A stretch of 5,587 bases of DNA from assembly GCA_947478935.1 (NCBI GenBank), contig CANJXV010000184.1, positions 1 to 5,587 of the forward strand. Direction: 5' to 3'. Shown here piece after piece: positions 4,277-5,587 of the stretch. The notes beneath the pieces were generated by a model. It made no database searches. It was not told the DNA's origin and saw only the letters and a program-made list of their open reading frames with translations. A program made the position numbers and the translations under genes. How positions within the stretch are numbered: the stretch's first letter is position 1; each line of letters begins with the position of its first letter. The stretch comes from Comamonadaceae bacterium. Its GTDB lineage: Bacteria; Pseudomonadota; Gammaproteobacteria; Burkholderiales; Burkholderiaceae_C.

Positions 4277-5587
4277 TCAGCGGTTGGCGTTGGCGTCAGC
4301 CACCGTCAGTGCCGTCATATTGACGATGCGGCGTACCGTCGTGCTGGCGGTCAGCACATGCACCGGCTTGGCCGCGCCCAGCAGCACCGGCCCGATGGCA
4401 ATATTGCCACCGGCTGCGGTTTTGAGCAGGTTATAGGCGATATTGGCCGCGTCGATATTGGGTAGAACCAGCAGGTTGGCGTCGCCAATCAAGGTGGTAT
4501 TGGGCATGAGCGCCACGCGGGCTTGGCCGTCAAGGGCCACGTCGCCGTGCATTTCGCCGTCGACATCCAGCCAGGGCGCGTCGCGCCGCAGGATTTCTAA
4601 GGTCTGGCGCATTTTGATGGCGCTGGGTTCATTGCTGCTCCCAAAATTGGAATGGCTAAGCAAAGCTGCTTTAGGACTGAAGCCAAACCGCATCATTTCC
4701 TGAGCGGCCATGATGGTGATGCGGGCCAACTCAGGGGCCGTGGGATCGTAGTTCACATGGGTATCGACCAAAAACAATTGGCGCCCTGGCAGCATCAGGC
4801 CATTCATGCAGGCGTAGATAGATACTTGGTCGTGGCTGCTGTGGCGCTTGCCAATGACCTGCTCGATATAGCCCAGATGCAGCCCGGTGGTGCCCCAGGT
4901 GCCGCAAATCAGTCCATCGACATAGCCCTTGTGTAGCAGCATGGAGCCGATTAGCGTGAGACGACGGCGCATTTCAATTTTGGCCACCTGCACGGTCACG
5001 CCTTTGCGTTCGGTCATGCGGTGGTAGGTCTGCCAGAAGTCACGGTAGCGCTCATCGCTTTCCACGTTGACCACGGCATAGTCCTGGCCTTCGCGCAGGC
5101 GCAGGCCGAATTTTTCGACGCGTTCGGCGATGATGGCGGGCCTGCCAATAAGCGTGGGCATGGCGATGCCCTCATCGACAATGATTTGTACGGCACGCAG
5201 CACGCGCTCGTCCTCGCCCTCGGCAAAGGCGACGCGTTTTTTGAGGCCATTTTTTGCCGCAGCAAAAATCGGCTTCATGGTGGTGCCCGATGCATACACA
5301 AAGCTTTGCAACTGCTCTCGGTAGGCCTGTAAATCGCCCACTGGGCGCAAGGCTACGCCGCTGTCCGCTGCTGCTTTGGCCACCGCCGGCGCGATCTTGA
5401 TCATCAGGCGCGGGTCAAAAGGCTTGGGAATTAAATACTCAGGGCCGAAAGCCAGTTGCTCACCGGCGTAAGCAGCAGCTACGACTTCGCTTTGCTCAGC
5501 CTGCGCCAATTCGGCAATCGCATACACGGCGGCGATTTCCATCTCCACGGTGATGGTGGATGCGCCGGCGTCGAGTGCGCCCCTGAA
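4277..5587 (-). CDS. maeB: NADP-dependent malic enzyme MaeB, C-terminal part, cut by the right window edge
   Basis: MaeB oxidatively decarboxylates malate to pyruvate with NADP+, feeding NADPH and pyruvate supply in the cytoplasm. The window holds 436 residues plus the stop; full-length proteins are about 760 aa, so the start lies to the right. The first codons read FRGALDAGASTITVEMEIAA, which continue the malic-enzyme NAD(P)-binding domain through FGPEYLIPKPFDPRL. From about residue 104 of this fragment (KPIFAAAKNGLKKRVAFAEG) to the end is the phosphotransacetylase-like domain typical of MaeB, with GTTGLHLGYIEQVIG, LLSHSNFGSSN and NIAIGPVLLGAAKPVHVL. In E. coli MaeB this domain is regulatory, responding to acetyl-CoA, and is not an active phosphotransacetylase. 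The frame is open to the edge with no frameshift. An internal GTG at 5548 is in frame but is not the true start. A strong terminator follows the stop. Confidence 0.95.
   Translation of the reverse strand, partial: FRGALDAGASTITVEMEIAAVYAIAELAQAEQSEVVAAAYAGEQLAFGPEYLIPKPFDPRLMIKIAPAVAKAAADSGVALRPVGDLQAYREQLQSFVYASGTTMKPIFAAAKNGLKKRVAFAEGEDERVLRAVQIIVDEGIAMPTLIGRPAIIAERVEKFGLRLREGQDYAVVNVESDERYRDFWQTYHRMTERKGVTVQVAKIEMRRRLTLIGSMLLHKGYVDGLICGTWGTTGLHLGYIEQVIGKRHSSHDQVSIYACMNGLMLPGRQLFLVDTHVNYDPTAPELARITIMAAQEMMRFGFSPKAALLSHSNFGSSNEPSAIKMRQTLEILRRDAPWLDVDGEMHGDVALDGQARVALMPNTTLIGDANLLVLPNIDAANIAYNLLKTAAGGNIAIGPVLLGAAKPVHVLTASTTVRRIVNMTALTVADANANR

Overview
The window looks like chromosomal DNA from a betaproteobacterium, most likely Burkholderiales/Comamonadaceae. 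The basis is family recognition by eye, not a search. LipA, LipB, the DUF493 protein, the long-form barstar and the start of AtpI all read like Comamonadaceae versions, and the layout (atpI divergent from a DUF493-lipB-lipA cluster) fits that lineage. I saw no mobile element, tRNA, rRNA or CRISPR array.

Layout. (1) 1-329, minus strand: the 5' part of atpI, the usual first gene of an ATP synthase operon, running off the left edge. (2) About 330-442: a short divergent intergenic region with a possible atpI promoter. (3) 443-2427, plus strand: DUF493/YbeD-like protein, lipB and lipA, tightly packed with gaps of 12 and 8 nt. LipB transfers octanoyl from acyl carrier protein to lipoyl domains and LipA inserts the two sulfurs, so this is the de novo lipoate pathway. 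It closes with a clear intrinsic terminator at 2544-2571. (4) 2428-2804: a gene-poor stretch holding that terminator, recurring AACGGGCT words, an 11-bp inverted repeat next to the barstar stop, and one doubtful 71-aa frame. (5) 2805-3677, minus strand: a two-gene unit encoding a secreted guanyl-specific ribonuclease of the RNase Sa/T1/barnase group, then its presumed barstar-type inhibitor 33 nt downstream. (6) 3678-3883: a leader and promoter region with a near-duplicated Shine-Dalgarno segment and a small palindrome. (7) 3884-4225, minus strand: a small DUF6172-like protein of unknown function. (8) 4241-4269: a strong intrinsic terminator read on the minus strand. (9) 4277-5587, minus strand: the C-terminal 436 residues of the NADP-dependent malic enzyme MaeB, running off the right edge.

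How they fit together. Most of the window is central metabolism: ATP synthase, lipoate for the 2-oxoacid dehydrogenases, and malate to pyruvate. The accessory-looking part is the RNase/barstar pair, where the cell appears to export a guanyl-specific RNase and keep an inhibitor in the cytoplasm. This pairing is a known theme, not a new system. Its less ordinary points are the T8-G-T7 tract between enzyme and inhibitor, the repeated leader, and a Tyr at the barstar position equivalent to Trp38. A second regulatory oddity is the DUF6172 gene, whose start lies only 15 nt past the maeB terminator T-run.
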